Of a stretch of DNA of 64,000 nt, positions 58,201 through 61,239 are shown piece after piece (within the stretch, counting starts at the first letter, position 1; each line of letters opens with the position of its first letter). The notes below the pieces were generated by a model, which saw nothing but the letters and a program-made list of their open reading frames with translations, had not been told where the DNA came from and made no database searches. The position numbers and the translations under genes are program-made. This DNA comes from Angiostrongylus vasorum (Eukaryota > Nematoda > Chromadorea > Rhabditida > Metastrongylidae), in contig JADANN010000353.1 of assembly GCA_018806985.1 (NCBI GenBank), positions 124,001-188,000 on the forward strand, given 5' to 3'.

Positions 58201-58691
58201 GGTTTACTCTTAGCTGAGCTTCCTGATGGAAACGCCCGACTCATTACCGCCTTGGGAAACCCTGCCAGGAGGATGAATCCTCTCGCTGTACATCGCAGCT
58301 GGACACGCTGAACACCTAGCCACGATGAGGCGGTAAAGCGTTAGGAGGTTCTAGTTCTAGGTGTTATAATATAAGTTAAATTCTAATTCTAACACTAATA
58401 CATTTCAGCTTGCTGCTTATCAGTTGACCTCTAGGATGTTGAACGGGGCCAATCCACTCCACACTTGGGCAGCGGTGTATTGCATACGGAAGGAGCGATG
58501 TGATGCGGTTAGTTCACTAGTTTTTTTCTAATTTAAATGAGATCAAAGTTTTAAACTCATGTGAATAATCCGCTTTCAAGGTCAGTGGCCGTGTCACATA
58601 TAACCGTGCTCATCAACCTGATCCATTCCATCTGCACGTGTTATGCAAATTACATGAGGATCTTCTACGAATGGGTGAAAGGACCAAGTAA
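14992..58691 (+). CDS. sbp-1: SREBP transcription factor, SBP-1 ortholog (24-exon gene model)
   Basis: Membrane-tethered sterol regulatory element-binding protein. In the family, the N-terminal bHLH-zipper is released from ER/Golgi membranes by Site-1 and Site-2 proteases and activates fatty-acid and lipid synthesis genes; in C. elegans SBP-1 controls fat storage. Seen here: 24 exons with consistent phases totalling 3,078 nt (about 1,025 aa; C. elegans protein is about 1,110 aa as I recall). Approximate residues: acidic start 1-30 (SDPFLTLE), Pro/His-rich region 60-220, acidic DEDED near 270, bHLH 280-345 with HNLIEKKYR (the SREBP-specific Tyr), zipper to 356, TM1 411-431 containing WNPLS, RVLF at 452-455, TM2 480-497, C-terminal regulatory domain 500-1025. 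Exons: 14992-15067, 15533-15686, 20860-20986, 31744-31848, 32100-32294, 34259-34433, 35775-35887, 36328-36450, 36548-36637, 36930-36998, 44677-44817, 45291-45434, 45539-45652, 48807-48904, 49901-49997, 51570-51721, 52103-52199, 53156-53279, 54005-54166, 55096-55246, 55725-55893, 57256-57447, 58409-58507, 58581-58691. Least certain: exon 11 acceptor, exon 16 donor, exon 22 donor, and whether small exons are missed in the 10.8 kb intron 3. Confidence 0.93.
15533..15686 (+). CDS. sbp-1: sbp-1 exon 2
   Basis: Acceptor TTGCAG at 15527-15532, donor GTACTT. Reads [18 protein letters not shown]..., Pro/Tyr/His-rich, ending HDFYR across the junction. It begins with 2 nt completing a codon and ends with 2 nt (CG), so the next exon supplies G to make Arg, giving [11 protein letters not shown]. 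Confidence 0.85.
15883..16150 (+). mobile_element. diverged SINE-like family B copy
   Basis: Head GATTAGCGTAGTGGTTGGAG and GTTCGATCCTACGC; tail with GCACCTCTAAAGAGTTGGTC and ATATCTTTTATAG. In sbp-1 intron 2. Confidence 0.5.
16160..17837. other. sbp-1 intron 2, unassigned part
   Basis: No exon or known repeat seen. 16590-16720 (CTTCTTCGTCTTCTTC, then a segment ending ATGCTCCACAGTCGTT) resembles 47360-47470, so it is an old low-copy repeat. Confidence 0.4.
17838..17880 (-). ncRNA. solitary hammerhead-like core
   Basis: Minus strand carries CTGAAGA, a GGCG/CGCC-type stem with a short A-rich loop, then GAAACC. No PLE coding sequence nearby. The UH position and stem I are unclear. Confidence 0.3.
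18010..18450 (-). mobile_element. family C, two successive left arms
   Basis: Left-arm sequence (TTACTGCCT, GATGGCAGGGTATATTGCGA, GATGCTGAGATATTTGCAAA, CCGCAGGTGTCTGCGG) occurs at 18020 and again at 18325, the second truncated at the (AT)n tract. No right arm follows. Confidence 0.55.
18455..18572. repeat. (TA)n microsatellite, about 110 bp
   Basis: Nearly pure AT repeat with AGTATATAGT interruptions, bridging a truncated family C arm and a headless family B copy. Confidence 0.95.
18578..18805 (+). mobile_element. SINE-like family B copy, head replaced by (AT)n
   Basis: From TTCCCGCGCCCATGGCCCAC through CATCCCTCCGGGGTGGGCAA, CTGGCTCGATACATCGGTAG and GGATTGATCAGCGCCGAGAG. Immediately follows a 100 bp (AT)n tract. 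Confidence 0.6.
18884..19215 (+). mobile_element. SINE-like family A copy
   Basis: Head ATAGCACAGTGGTAGTGATG and GTTCGATTCCGC, body with CCGAAGCCACAAGTAAAAGT and GAGAAGTGCTGAGATCC, A-rich tail. In sbp-1 intron 2. Confidence 0.6.
19555..19790 (-). mobile_element. solo PLE 3' tail
   Basis: Matches the 3' tails of the PLE copies: CAGCAATCGTGAAGTTGTTA, ACTTCCATACAA, and a hammerhead-like stretch near 19655-19690 whose core reads CTGAAAA instead of CTGAAGA. No coding part. Lies in sbp-1 intron 2. Confidence 0.65.
20860..20986 (+). CDS. sbp-1: sbp-1 exon 3 (RFSPPNFD block)
   Basis: Acceptor GTTCAG, donor GTACAT. Reads [20 protein letters not shown]... and a His/Tyr/Pro-rich tail. FSPPNFD followed by GPASML is a conserved block of nematode SBP-1. 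Ends in phase 0. A 5.2 kb intron precedes it and 10.8 kb follows. Confidence 0.88.
21241..21520 (+). mobile_element. SINE-like family B, near full-length
   Basis: Head GCGTGTGGCGCTGTGGTCGG and GGAATCAATCCCAGCGC, then ATGGCCCACCAAGCCTTTCA, GCTGGCTCGATACATCGGTG and the tail AAAGCTTTATCCTTTATTC. Confidence 0.6.
21730..22110 (+). repeat. repeat family D
   Basis: GATATTCGGATGGCCCGTCT, TTTTGCTGGTTTAGCCACTA, CAGGCAGTCGCCGCCCTTGT, TGATACCAGGACGACGGTGA and CCCAGCCACGATGGCGGCGG. In sbp-1 intron 3. Confidence 0.65.
22129..22164. repeat. (TA)n microsatellite
   Basis: About 35 bp of TA repeat between a family D end and a family B tail. Confidence 0.9.
22185..22295 (+). mobile_element. SINE-like family B tail fragment
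   Basis: Contains AACCACCTCTACGATGTTAC, GAGTCGAATGCATGACGCGT and TTATTCAATTC; preceded by a (TA)n tract. Confidence 0.4.
23030..23330 (-). mobile_element. diverged SINE-like family A copy, inverted
   Basis: Contains TGAAAGTCGTTGAATGCTGA, GGATTCCTTAGATAGG and the inverted B-box ATCGAACCAGCGACACGC near 23277-23295. Confidence 0.45.
23354..23690 (+). mobile_element. SINE-like family A copy
   Basis: Head GATAGCACAGTGGCAGTGGT and GCTGGTTCGATCGC; body with GCAGCCGAAGCCAGACGTAA. Its tail GGATAAAGGATAAAGC runs directly into an inverted family B copy. Confidence 0.6.
23690..23975 (-). mobile_element. SINE-like family B copy, inverted, abutting family A
   Basis: GGATAAAGCTCTCGGCGTTG, GAAGCATCGTTTGG-like segment, CCGATGTATCGAGTCAGTGC, and head GGCGCCTCCGACCACTGCGC inverted. 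Continuous with the family A tail at 23690. Confidence 0.55.
24885..25195 (-). mobile_element. SINE-like family A copy, inverted
   Basis: Starts TTTACATGACCCATCATCAC, contains GCGGATCCCATCACTTTCAT and the inverted head ATCGAACTAGCGC with CCACTGCTCTACCACCCATC. Confidence 0.5.
25691..25770. repeat. (TA)n microsatellite
   Basis: TA/CATA/GTATG tract of about 80 bp in sbp-1 intron 3, with partial self-complementarity. Confidence 0.9.
26660..27010 (+). mobile_element. family C-related arms, two direct copies
   Basis: GGGAAATCGTGGTTCGATCT at 26668 and GGGAAATCGTGATTTTATCT near 26920, each followed by GTTTTGCGA-TATCTCAGCTTCGTTATGG. The second has head CTCCGTGGTGCAGTGTGTAA, an A-box-like sequence. 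Confidence 0.45.
27810..28045 (-). mobile_element. family C arm
   Basis: Starts AGGCACGGTGTAATGTGAAA, contains CAACCACGATGAAGCTGAGA, GTGGGCTCACGTGTTACGAA and CATCAGCAGTCAGG. Just upstream of the RTE fragment. Confidence 0.5.
28144..28217. repeat. (TA)n microsatellite at RTE 5' end
   Basis: TA tract ending TATGTATATATATACG, directly adjoining the truncated 5' end of the RTE fragment. Confidence 0.9.
28218..29695 (+). pseudogene. RTE-type non-LTR retrotransposon fragment
   Basis: 5'-truncated LINE of the RTE type, in sense inside sbp-1 intron 3. RT blocks in order: [46 protein letters not shown] (motif A), a run equivalent to [24 protein letters not shown] (catalytic motif C) and LNLTKTMFM; then the C-terminal [19 protein letters not shown] and a decayed [15 protein letters not shown] segment near 29400. 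A stop at 28614, another nearby, and a frameshift at about 29030 inactivate it. The apurinic endonuclease domain is absent: the element starts at a (TA)n tract. The 3' end near 29680 carries GGTGA/TATA-like short repeats, as RTE tails do. Confidence 0.88.
29700..31740. other. sbp-1 intron 3, right part
   Basis: Apart from a family B fragment at 30520-30690 and weak family B traces near 31100-31270, no feature was recognised. Open frames at 29803-30063 and 30163-30435 lack family resemblance. Confidence 0.4.
30520..30690 (+). mobile_element. SINE-like family B, truncated
   Basis: Head AAGAGCGCAGTGGTTGGATA, then GTTACCAAGCCTCCTATCCC, CCGGGGTAGGCAGATTG and GGTACATCGGTAGGCTA. Confidence 0.45.
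31744..31848 (+). CDS. sbp-1: sbp-1 exon 4 (Pro-rich)
   Basis: Acceptor ATTGTAG, donor GTAAGA, 35 codons, phase 0 at both ends. Reads [20 protein letters not shown] then [10 protein letters not shown]..., low-complexity Pro/Ser-rich sequence typical of the SREBP N-terminal region. The antisense frame at 31544-31798 is a shadow. Confidence 0.8.
32100..32294 (+). CDS. sbp-1: sbp-1 exon 5 (ends KEELLRLL)
   Basis: Acceptor TTTCCAG, donor GTAAGC, 65 codons, phase 0 at both ends. Ends in KEELLRLL, which continues into exon 6 ([12 protein letters not shown]) just as the C. elegans protein reads [20 protein letters not shown]. Confidence 0.9.
32600..32965 (+). mobile_element. diverged SINE-like family A copy
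   Basis: B-box-like AGTTCGATCCCG near 32640, then body pieces CTGTCTCAGGACTTCATGG and AACCGAATGGGAAAAAAGTA with GGATCCGCATAAT. The head is poorly preserved. Confidence 0.45.
33195..33470 (-). mobile_element. SINE-like family B copy, inverted
   Basis: GGATAAAGCTTTCAGCGTTG, GCCATGCATTCGACTTCATT, GATCTGGTACCAATTTGCCG, and head GGGCGTCTCTAACCACTGCT inverted. Confidence 0.55.
34259..34433 (+). CDS. sbp-1: sbp-1 exon 6 ([10 protein letters not shown], acidic patch)
   Basis: Acceptor TTTCCAG, donor GTGGGA. Carries [13 protein letters not shown], then a [12 protein letters not shown] acidic stretch and a basic ERRRK immediately before the bHLH. Ends with one leftover G. Confidence 0.92.
34620..35070. 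mobile_element. fold-back repeat family C, both arms
   Basis: Left arm from TTACGATGCGAAATACAACC through GGTGATATCAGCAATCACCT; right arm with AAGCCCAACTGAAGTTCCAC, ATATCTCAGCTTCCTTGTGG and CATACCCTGCCACGG. In sbp-1 intron 6. Confidence 0.55.
35490..35620 (+). mobile_element. SINE-like family B, truncated
   Basis: Head GTGTAGTGCAGTGGTTGGAG and GCGCCCATGGCTTAACCAAA; ends around GATGAAGGCACTGAACTAGT. In sbp-1 intron 6. Confidence 0.45.
35775..35887 (+). CDS. sbp-1: sbp-1 exon 7 (bHLH basic region, helix 1)
   Basis: Acceptor TTTCAG, donor GTTTGG. Encodes [20 protein letters not shown]. The Tyr in EKKYR, where other bHLH proteins have Arg, is the SREBP hallmark that permits binding to sterol regulatory elements as well as E-boxes. 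Confidence 0.97.
36060..36205 (+). mobile_element. family C right arm
   Basis: GACCCGCATGGTGTGGTGGT, GAAATAGTAATAGCGCGTTC, CCGCAGACACCTGCGGTCCG and ATATCTCAGCATAATC. In sbp-1 intron 7. Confidence 0.5.
36328..36450 (+). CDS. sbp-1: sbp-1 exon 8 (helix 2 and zipper)
   Basis: Acceptor TTTCCAG, donor GTTTTT. Starts [20 protein letters not shown] and runs through heptad leucines ([15 protein letters not shown]). KSATLR-IDHI is the conserved helix 2 of SREBPs. Confidence 0.97.
36548..36637 (+). CDS. sbp-1: sbp-1 exon 9 (Ser/Pro linker)
   Basis: Acceptor TTCAAAG (weak), donor GTTAGT, 30 codons, phase 0 at both ends. Reads [20 protein letters not shown]..., a Ser/Pro-rich linker. Phase and composition fit; the acceptor is not a strong consensus. 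Confidence 0.7.
36930..36998 (+). CDS. sbp-1: sbp-1 exon 10 (basic KGIKRPR linker)
   Basis: Acceptor AATCTAG, donor GTGATT, 23 codons, phase 0. Reads [20 protein letters not shown] then MEQ. Corresponds to the SPSPPRNERKRSR segment of C. elegans SBP-1 upstream of TM1. Confidence 0.78.
38140..38535 (+). mobile_element. SINE-like family A copy
   Basis: Head GGGTAGCATAATGGTAGTAA and CTGGTTCAACCGC; body with CTATCTCTGGATTCCAAGGA and GCAAGAAGTGCTGCGATTTT; ends GATGTCGGGTCATGTAATGA. In sbp-1 intron 10. Confidence 0.6.
39035..39355 (-). mobile_element. SINE-like family A copy, inverted, with internal deletion
   Basis: Contains TTTATTTTACATCTCCAAAC, TTCACATTCATCATCCACGA and GGTCGAGTCGACCATTCCTT; head GGTCGAACAAGTGC and GGCACCACTACCACTGCGCT inverted. 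Part of the body is missing. Confidence 0.5.
39611..39676. repeat. CT-rich low-complexity tract
   Basis: CTCTTTCTCCTTCTC-type polypyrimidine run about 145 bp left of PLE pair 2. The long charged antisense frame here is compositional. Confidence 0.85.
39821..41325 (-). mobile_element. decayed Penelope-like element, left arm of inverted pair 2
   Basis: Minus-strand PLE in sbp-1 intron 10. From inside out: RT motif B at 41103-41324 ([24 protein letters not shown]), motif C region near 41090, linker near 40500-40750, GIY-YIG at 40305-40490 with [11 protein letters not shown] and [10 protein letters not shown], then 3' tail to 39821. Many stops and substitutions; older than pair 1. The N-terminal part of RT is missing. 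Confidence 0.85.
39904..39945 (-). ncRNA. mutated hammerhead-like core, PLE pair 2 left arm
   Basis: On the minus strand the core reads CTGAAGA, GGC/GCC stem, then AAAACGTC, so the catalytic G12 of GAAA is changed to A. Expected to be inactive. Confidence 0.4.
41326..42510 (+). mobile_element. decayed Penelope-like element, right arm of inverted pair 2
   Basis: Plus-strand copy starting inside RT after motif C ([12 protein letters not shown]), then linker at 41681-41860 ([20 protein letters not shown]), a GIY-YIG block near 41876-42110 ([19 protein letters not shown]) with stops, and a 3' tail to about 42510. Shorter than its partner, so the palindrome is asymmetric at the centre, where GACTCAACTGCTCG abuts a related motif. 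Confidence 0.82.
42385..42426 (+). ncRNA. hammerhead-like core, PLE pair 2 right arm
   Basis: Same intact core as pair 1: CTGAAGA, GGC/GCC stem-loop, GAAACGTC, GCT/AGC flanks. Retained although the coding part of this copy is decayed. Confidence 0.45.
42511..44287. other. sbp-1 intron 10, right part
   Basis: No repeat family or coding similarity recognised. If exon 11 really starts at 44651, a small missed exon would be expected here or between 37.0 and 39.8 kb. Confidence 0.4.
44288..44570 (-). mobile_element. SINE-like family B copy, inverted
   Basis: TCCTCGGCGTTGATCAACCC, GCCATGCATTCGACATCATT, CTGATGCATTTG-equivalent, and head GCGCCTCTGACCTCTGCTCC inverted. About 100 bp upstream of sbp-1 exon 11. 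Confidence 0.55.
44677..44817 (+). CDS. sbp-1: sbp-1 exon 11 (TM1, Site-2 Asn-Pro, Site-1 RVLF)
   Basis: Reads [20 protein letters not shown]... The hydrophobic run with Asn-Pro matches SREBP TM1, where Asn-Pro is needed for Site-2 cleavage. The lumenal part ends GGRVLFE; R-V-L-F fits the Site-1 protease R-X-L-Z pattern (C. elegans RTLF). The donor is GCAAGA, a GC donor. Phase requires the acceptor GTTGAG at 44671-44676; a better consensus, TTATCAG at 44644-44650, would start the exon at 44651 but needs one more small upstream exon to keep frame. Confidence 0.85.
45291..45434 (+). CDS. sbp-1: sbp-1 exon 12 (TM2)
   Basis: Acceptor CTTTCAG, donor GTAACG, 48 codons. Reads [20 protein letters not shown] then [20 protein letters not shown] and DEPVQ. 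The hydrophobic segment is the second SREBP membrane span; the EPVQ|DF junction matches C. elegans DPVQDF. Confidence 0.9.
45539..45652 (+). CDS. sbp-1: sbp-1 exon 13
   Basis: Acceptor ATCCTAG, donor GTAAGT, 38 codons. Reads [20 protein letters not shown] then [11 protein letters not shown], matching SWQTFVTTREKARAE and CECLATL of C. elegans SBP-1. First part of the cytoplasmic regulatory domain. Confidence 0.92.
46390..47225 (-). pseudogene. decayed RTE fragment, antisense in sbp-1 intron 13
   Basis: Reading the minus strand gives [20 protein letters not shown], then [26 protein letters not shown], later HLRFTYDIV and [10 protein letters not shown], paralleling [43 protein letters not shown] and [10 protein letters not shown] of the RTE at 28.2 kb. 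Many stops; the catalytic ADD is TYD. Much older than the sense copy. Confidence 0.7.
48266..48640 (+). mobile_element. SINE-like family A copy
   Basis: Head GAATAGCACAATGGTAGTGA and GCTAGCTCGATTCCGC; body with CTATCTCAGGACTCCAGAGA and GAGAAGTGCTGAGATCCACA; ends in an A/T-rich tail. In sbp-1 intron 13. Confidence 0.6.
48807..48904 (+). CDS. sbp-1: sbp-1 exon 14
   Basis: Acceptor ATTGCAG, donor GTAATT. Reads [20 protein letters not shown] then [13 protein letters not shown], matching RSLPSPGVDSVFSVGWE and WLWIGR. Ends with AG of an Arg codon. Confidence 0.95.
48980..49365 (-). mobile_element. SINE-like family A copy, inverted
   Basis: Starts TTACATGATCTGACGTCACA, body ATCTCAGCACTTCCTGAATT and CGGCTACTAGCTGAGGACTT, head GGAACCAGCACCTGGG and ATCACTGCCACTGTGCTGGC inverted. 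Confidence 0.5.
49901..49997 (+). CDS. sbp-1: sbp-1 exon 15
   Basis: Acceptor TTTTTAG, donor GTTATC. Reads [20 protein letters not shown] then [12 protein letters not shown], matching the RRRRS-KPVSVVCRSHAQTAVLYHEIHQ block. Phase completes Arg from exon 14. Confidence 0.95.
50545..50745 (+). mobile_element. family C right arm
   Basis: GACCTTCATGGTGTGGTGGT, GTGTTCGATCTCCACTGCGG, ATATCTCAGCATCACTGTGG and ATTTCACATAATACCATGCC. In sbp-1 intron 15. Confidence 0.55.
51570..51721 (+). CDS. sbp-1: sbp-1 exon 16 (non-canonical donor)
   Basis: Acceptor ATTTCAG. Reads [20 protein letters not shown] then [20 protein letters not shown]..., matching ALCAVNLAEAAGASNDGLPR closely. Homology and phase place the exon end at AAG 51721, where the intron would begin ATATGA instead of GT. 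The frame otherwise runs to a TGA near 51753. See findings. Confidence 0.9.
51893..52052 (+). mobile_element. family C right arm
   Basis: GTAGGTAAAAAACTAGCTGAG-type start, GCATGGTGTGGTGGTGAACG, GTGTTCGATCCCCACCGCAG and ATATCTTAGCATCATTGTGG. Ends about 50 bp before sbp-1 exon 17 and fills part of the intron with the odd donor. Confidence 0.55.
52103..52199 (+). CDS. sbp-1: sbp-1 exon 17
   Basis: Acceptor TTTTTAG, donor GTGAGC. Reads [20 protein letters not shown] then [12 protein letters not shown], matching [24 protein letters not shown]. Needs two nucleotides from exon 16 to complete its first codon. Confidence 0.93.
52500..52910 (+). repeat. repeat family D, near full-length
   Basis: TTACTTGGATACTTGGATGG to AACACCTCCCAGCCACGATG and GGCAGTAAACCGTTGGGAGG. 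In sbp-1 intron 17. Confidence 0.65.
53156..53279 (+). CDS. sbp-1: sbp-1 exon 18
   Basis: Acceptor TTTTAAG, donor GTTCGT. Reads [20 protein letters not shown] then [13 protein letters not shown]..., matching LLWIFHPATRKFMSDAKRL. Ends with one leftover G. The competing open frame at 53127-53369 is a shadow. Confidence 0.92.
53458..53815 (+). repeat. repeat family D
   Basis: ACTTGATACTTGAATGGTCC, GATTTGCTGGTTAAGCCACT, ATACCAGGACGGTGGTGGAT and CCACGATGAGGCGGTAAACC. In sbp-1 intron 18. Confidence 0.65.
54005..54166 (+). CDS. sbp-1: sbp-1 exon 19
   Basis: Acceptor TTTCCAG, donor GTGAGA. Reads [20 protein letters not shown], then [13 protein letters not shown] and GDNW, matching SPLARIRTTLKVYLLSKLVQE and VDVSRLLVTIS. 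Open frame beyond 54166 is intron. Confidence 0.9.
54375..54815. mobile_element. fold-back repeat family C, both arms
   Basis: Left arm TTGTGATACAACCACAATGA, GATCGAACACGCTATTACTC; centre CAGCAATCACCCGTCAACGG; right arm GTGTGGTGGTGAACGAGTTA, TTCCGGAGTTTTGCAAACAG and CATACCCAGCCATG with GCAGTAAATAAA. In sbp-1 intron 19. Confidence 0.6.
55096..55246 (+). CDS. sbp-1: sbp-1 exon 20
   Basis: Acceptor GTTTAG, donor GTAGGA. Reads [20 protein letters not shown] then [20 protein letters not shown]..., matching [19 protein letters not shown]. Starts with 2 nt and ends with 2 nt. Confidence 0.94.
55405..55600 (+). mobile_element. SINE-like family B, head missing
   Basis: Starts ACCCGGGGTCGGCAAATTGG, then GCACTGGGTCGATCCATCGG and AGTCGAATGCATAGCCCATC. 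In sbp-1 intron 20. Confidence 0.5.
55725..55893 (+). CDS. sbp-1: sbp-1 exon 21
   Basis: Acceptor GTTTCAG, donor GTGAGT. Reads [20 protein letters not shown] then [14 protein letters not shown], matching LGLAVGHALCARKICIDDR. Phase 0 at its end. Confidence 0.95.
56178..57215 (+). repeat. tandem triplication of family B with flank
   Basis: Three direct copies with heads near 56182, 56566 and 56939. Copies 2 and 3 are spaced 373 bp and copies 1 and 2 about 384 bp. The repeated unit includes non-SINE flank (CCATCTTGTTGTTAACG, CAACTATTAAACGAACTTAT, TATGACAGTGCAAAGGGCG), so this is a segmental tandem duplication, not three insertions. Inside sbp-1 intron 21. Confidence 0.8.
57256..57447 (+). CDS. 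sbp-1: sbp-1 exon 22
   Basis: Acceptor CATTTAG. Reads [20 protein letters not shown] then [19 protein letters not shown]..., matching EGTRRMAYEWIMNSLLDAW. Donor GTAGGT at 57448 keeps phase with exon 23; the earlier GTTGTG at 57428 would break it. Confidence 0.9.
57640..57825 (+). repeat. repeat family D, 3' part only
   Basis: CTTTACTCTTAGCTTGGCTT, GGGAAACCCTGCTGGAAGAT, AGCACCCAAACCACGCTGAG. Diverged. In sbp-1 intron 22. Confidence 0.5.
57940..58355 (+). repeat. repeat family D, near full-length
   Basis: TTACTTACTTAGATGCTCGG to ACCTAGCCACGATGAGGCGG and GTAAAGCGTTAGGAGG. In sbp-1 intron 22, in the same orientation as the gene. Confidence 0.65.
58409..58507 (+). CDS. sbp-1: sbp-1 exon 23
   Basis: Acceptor ATTTCAG, donor GTTAGT, 33 codons. 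Reads [20 protein letters not shown] then [13 protein letters not shown], matching [18 protein letters not shown] family-D repeat ends about 55 bp upstream. Confidence 0.93.
58581..58691 (+). CDS. sbp-1: sbp-1 exon 24 (C-terminus, stop TAA)
   Basis: Acceptor TTTCAAG. Reads [20 protein letters not shown] then [16 protein letters not shown] and TAA at 58689-58691, matching RGRVSMRRSAQPDAFHLHTLVKLH of C. elegans. No clean AATAAA was seen in the next 200 bp. Confidence 0.93.
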   Translation, partial: VSGRVTYNRAHQPDPFHLHVLCKLHEDLLRMGERTK

Positions 58692-59089
58692 CCGCTGTAA
58701 TGTTCATGTTGTTCGAGCCATTTTTGAACTTTTGATCTCATTTTAAAAAACACTTAGCATTATTTGTTTGTACAGTTGTTTTCTTATCCATTTATGTCCA
58801 TATTGTTCTTTCTGCACATTGTCTACCTCGTCCTACTTCTTGTTTTTCACATTTCAAATAGAGTTCATGCTGAAGCCTATTGTTGAAGTGGTCGTCGCAA
58901 AGCGCCATATTTCTCAACACGCCCACTGAGATCCTTGGCGAACTCGACGACGGTTTTTGCACCTGGACACTTCTCGGTACTGTTCAGAGGTGTAGTAGGA
59001 AATGATTCAACGAGAAGTGTTGGGTTTTTAAAAGTATCGTTGTCTGGATCCTGTAAACGTATCAATACCCTATTGATTTGGGTCATAAT

Positions 59090-59385
59090 GCTTTGATGGA
59101 GTTTCCATCACGAAGCCCAGCTAAGAGTAAACCAATACCAGGATCCACCATCGTCCTAGTATCAGACTAGTCCCATGGTGGCAAATCTTCTGATCCACAA
59201 GGGCGGCAACTGCCTGTGGTTATGAAGACCTGGGGCAGATTTTGCCTAGGCTGACTTCGGGACTCCAGGGAACCACAATAACTAAACCAGCAGAACTCCG
59301 AAAAAGTGGAAATTATGCTGCGGTTCGAACAACTAGTTAAGATGGGCCATGCAAGTATCCAAATGAGTATAATGTTTTGAAATTG
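59090..59385 (-). repeat. repeat family D, inverted
   Basis: AAGCCCAGCTAAGAGTAAAC, CAGGATCCACCATCGTCCTA, AAGGGCGGCAACTGCCTGTG and ACTAAACCAGCAGAACTCC. Lies 400 bp downstream of the sbp-1 stop. Confidence 0.6.
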
Positions 59386-59747
59386 GCAAAGACAGTCAGT
59401 TGAATGAGATAACGTGCTCGGCGATATGAAACAACTTTAGATGAAGTGTCACCAGTGATTCTATCATATTACATGCCTACTATGAAAGCAGTGGTACGTG
59501 ATTGCTCTTATTCTGTTATCTGAGATCCTATTTTAAACGACTTGATTCGTGTTCTGGACTTCTCCTTTGATCATATTGTCATCTGTTATTTAGTTGGATC
59601 ATACGTCTTTGCCGGTTCGTTCTTGCCCTTATTCAAATAGATGGCGTGTTGTATCCATCGTCATTATTAGGAGTAGTAAGCTATTTTTTGTAAGTTTAGC
59701 ACTCGACCTTCCGCTAATAGATGCTGTTTGGTAACCAATCGCCCTCA

Positions 59748-59779
59748 GATTTTGTTGCTTTTGATGAAGCAACAAAATC
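59748..59779. other. perfect 13-bp hairpin
   Basis: GATTTTGTTGCTT, loop TTGATG, then AAGCAACAAAATC. Perfect inverted repeat in the intergenic region between sbp-1 and the APC4-like gene. Function unknown. Confidence 0.85.
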
Positions 59780-60279
59780 ACAGCTGCTGGATTCACTCGA
59801 CGATAACATCTCAGAATGAAGAGTTGACCGTAAGCAAGATCGACGAATCCGAAAATCTTAAAGTTACACCTGCTCGTCTGGATCAAAAAAAGTTGTAGCG
59901 GCTCGTCTGATCCTCAGCAAAGGGCTTCAAACATTCTCATTTGTCAGCGCGCCTCTGAGACTCAAGAGCTCATGCAGCATGAAGGCTTGAATCTTCCGAT
60001 CGCTCACATCAATTCTATGTGTTCTTGAACAATAATACCCATCGAATAGAGTCCTTCGGAACACGCTTCAATAAGCTCTGCCAATTAGTTTTGACATGAA
60101 GAAGACCGGCAAAGATCTATGGTACAGTCTTGTATGTATAACAGCTAGCGTTGCCTTTTCTCACTTTCTAAACATGGGTTTTGTGCACCTCGTTAGCAGA
60201 TTTCAACGTCTTCAATGTGTTTTCTATTGTTGAGAATGTTGTGCCTCTAAGAATCACTACAATCACAATATAATCTTTG

Positions 60280-60575
60280 TATTAAGGAACGAATAAAGGA
60301 TGTAGCATTATTCGCTGATCTATCAGTACAGATGCGCCATGGATTTGAATCCATATTCATAATACTGTAGAAGTGGATGCATGTTCTGGATTACAAAGTG
60401 AGCTGCGAGTCCTACCGATGTGACAAGTTAGTGTTTTATCTTAGGCATGGTACCCTCCCTTCCCCATCTTTTGCCCTGATCCCTAAAGGATGGACGGCAT
60501 GATTTGCTGCGGGGTCGAACCAACAACGTTCATTTTGTAGGGCATCTATAACCAATGGCACTATACAGGCCCCAG
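60280..60575 (-). mobile_element. diverged tRNA-headed repeat, probably family B, inverted
   Basis: GCGCCATGGATTTGAATCCA, GAGTCCTACCGATGTGACAA, and head GGTCGAACCAACAACG with AACCAATGGCACTATACAGG inverted. Confidence 0.4.
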
Positions 60576-61239
60576 TTTTCATACAATACTTCGTTTCAAA
60601 TAATAAGTTACAGTGAATATTTTGGCCCACCAAAAATTAGCAGATTTATAAAGCAAAATATGAAGTTATAAGAAATTCTGAAAACGAAAGTGCGTCGATC
60701 GCAAATGTACATCGTCAGATGAATAGAAGATGAAAATAATATAATTGGAATTATGGCGATATCAATGCATAGAGACACAGAAGAGACTGAAAACTACGAA
60801 ACCAGTTATCCCTATCGGATCGAAAAGGATAGCAGTTGCAGTGCTGGCCGGTGAGCCGGTGCGTCCACTAATAGCGACGCCTGCTGTTCGTCGGCAGATG
60901 AGTTCTGCATGCGGAACAACGTAACTCGTGAACCCTCTTCAGATACAATACATCCTTCCTGATGATCCGTTGATAAAAACGCCGATGGAGATACTTCCGA
61001 CATCAAACCCTGTTTATATAAAAACTTTACAGCGGAACTTGTTAGAGAGGAAACATTACAGTCAAACTTTGGTAGACATAAAACATGCTTGTGAAATGCC
61101 ACAAAAAATCGGCGATGGAAATTTATCGTGCAACTAATAGGCACCGTTCCTGTATTTAAGCCAAAACCCTATGCTCTGCTTCGAATTTATATACTTTAAG
61201 GATTGAAATCACAATGTTAGCTTTTTTTGCTGCCTATTA

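Larger units (their letters stand above)
59390..61239. other. intergenic DNA between sbp-1 and the APC4-like gene
   Basis: Contains the perfect hairpin at 59748 and a diverged tRNA-headed repeat at 60.3-60.6 kb. The antisense frame at 59629-59886 and the frames at 60812-61144 have no recognised similarity. Confidence 0.4.
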
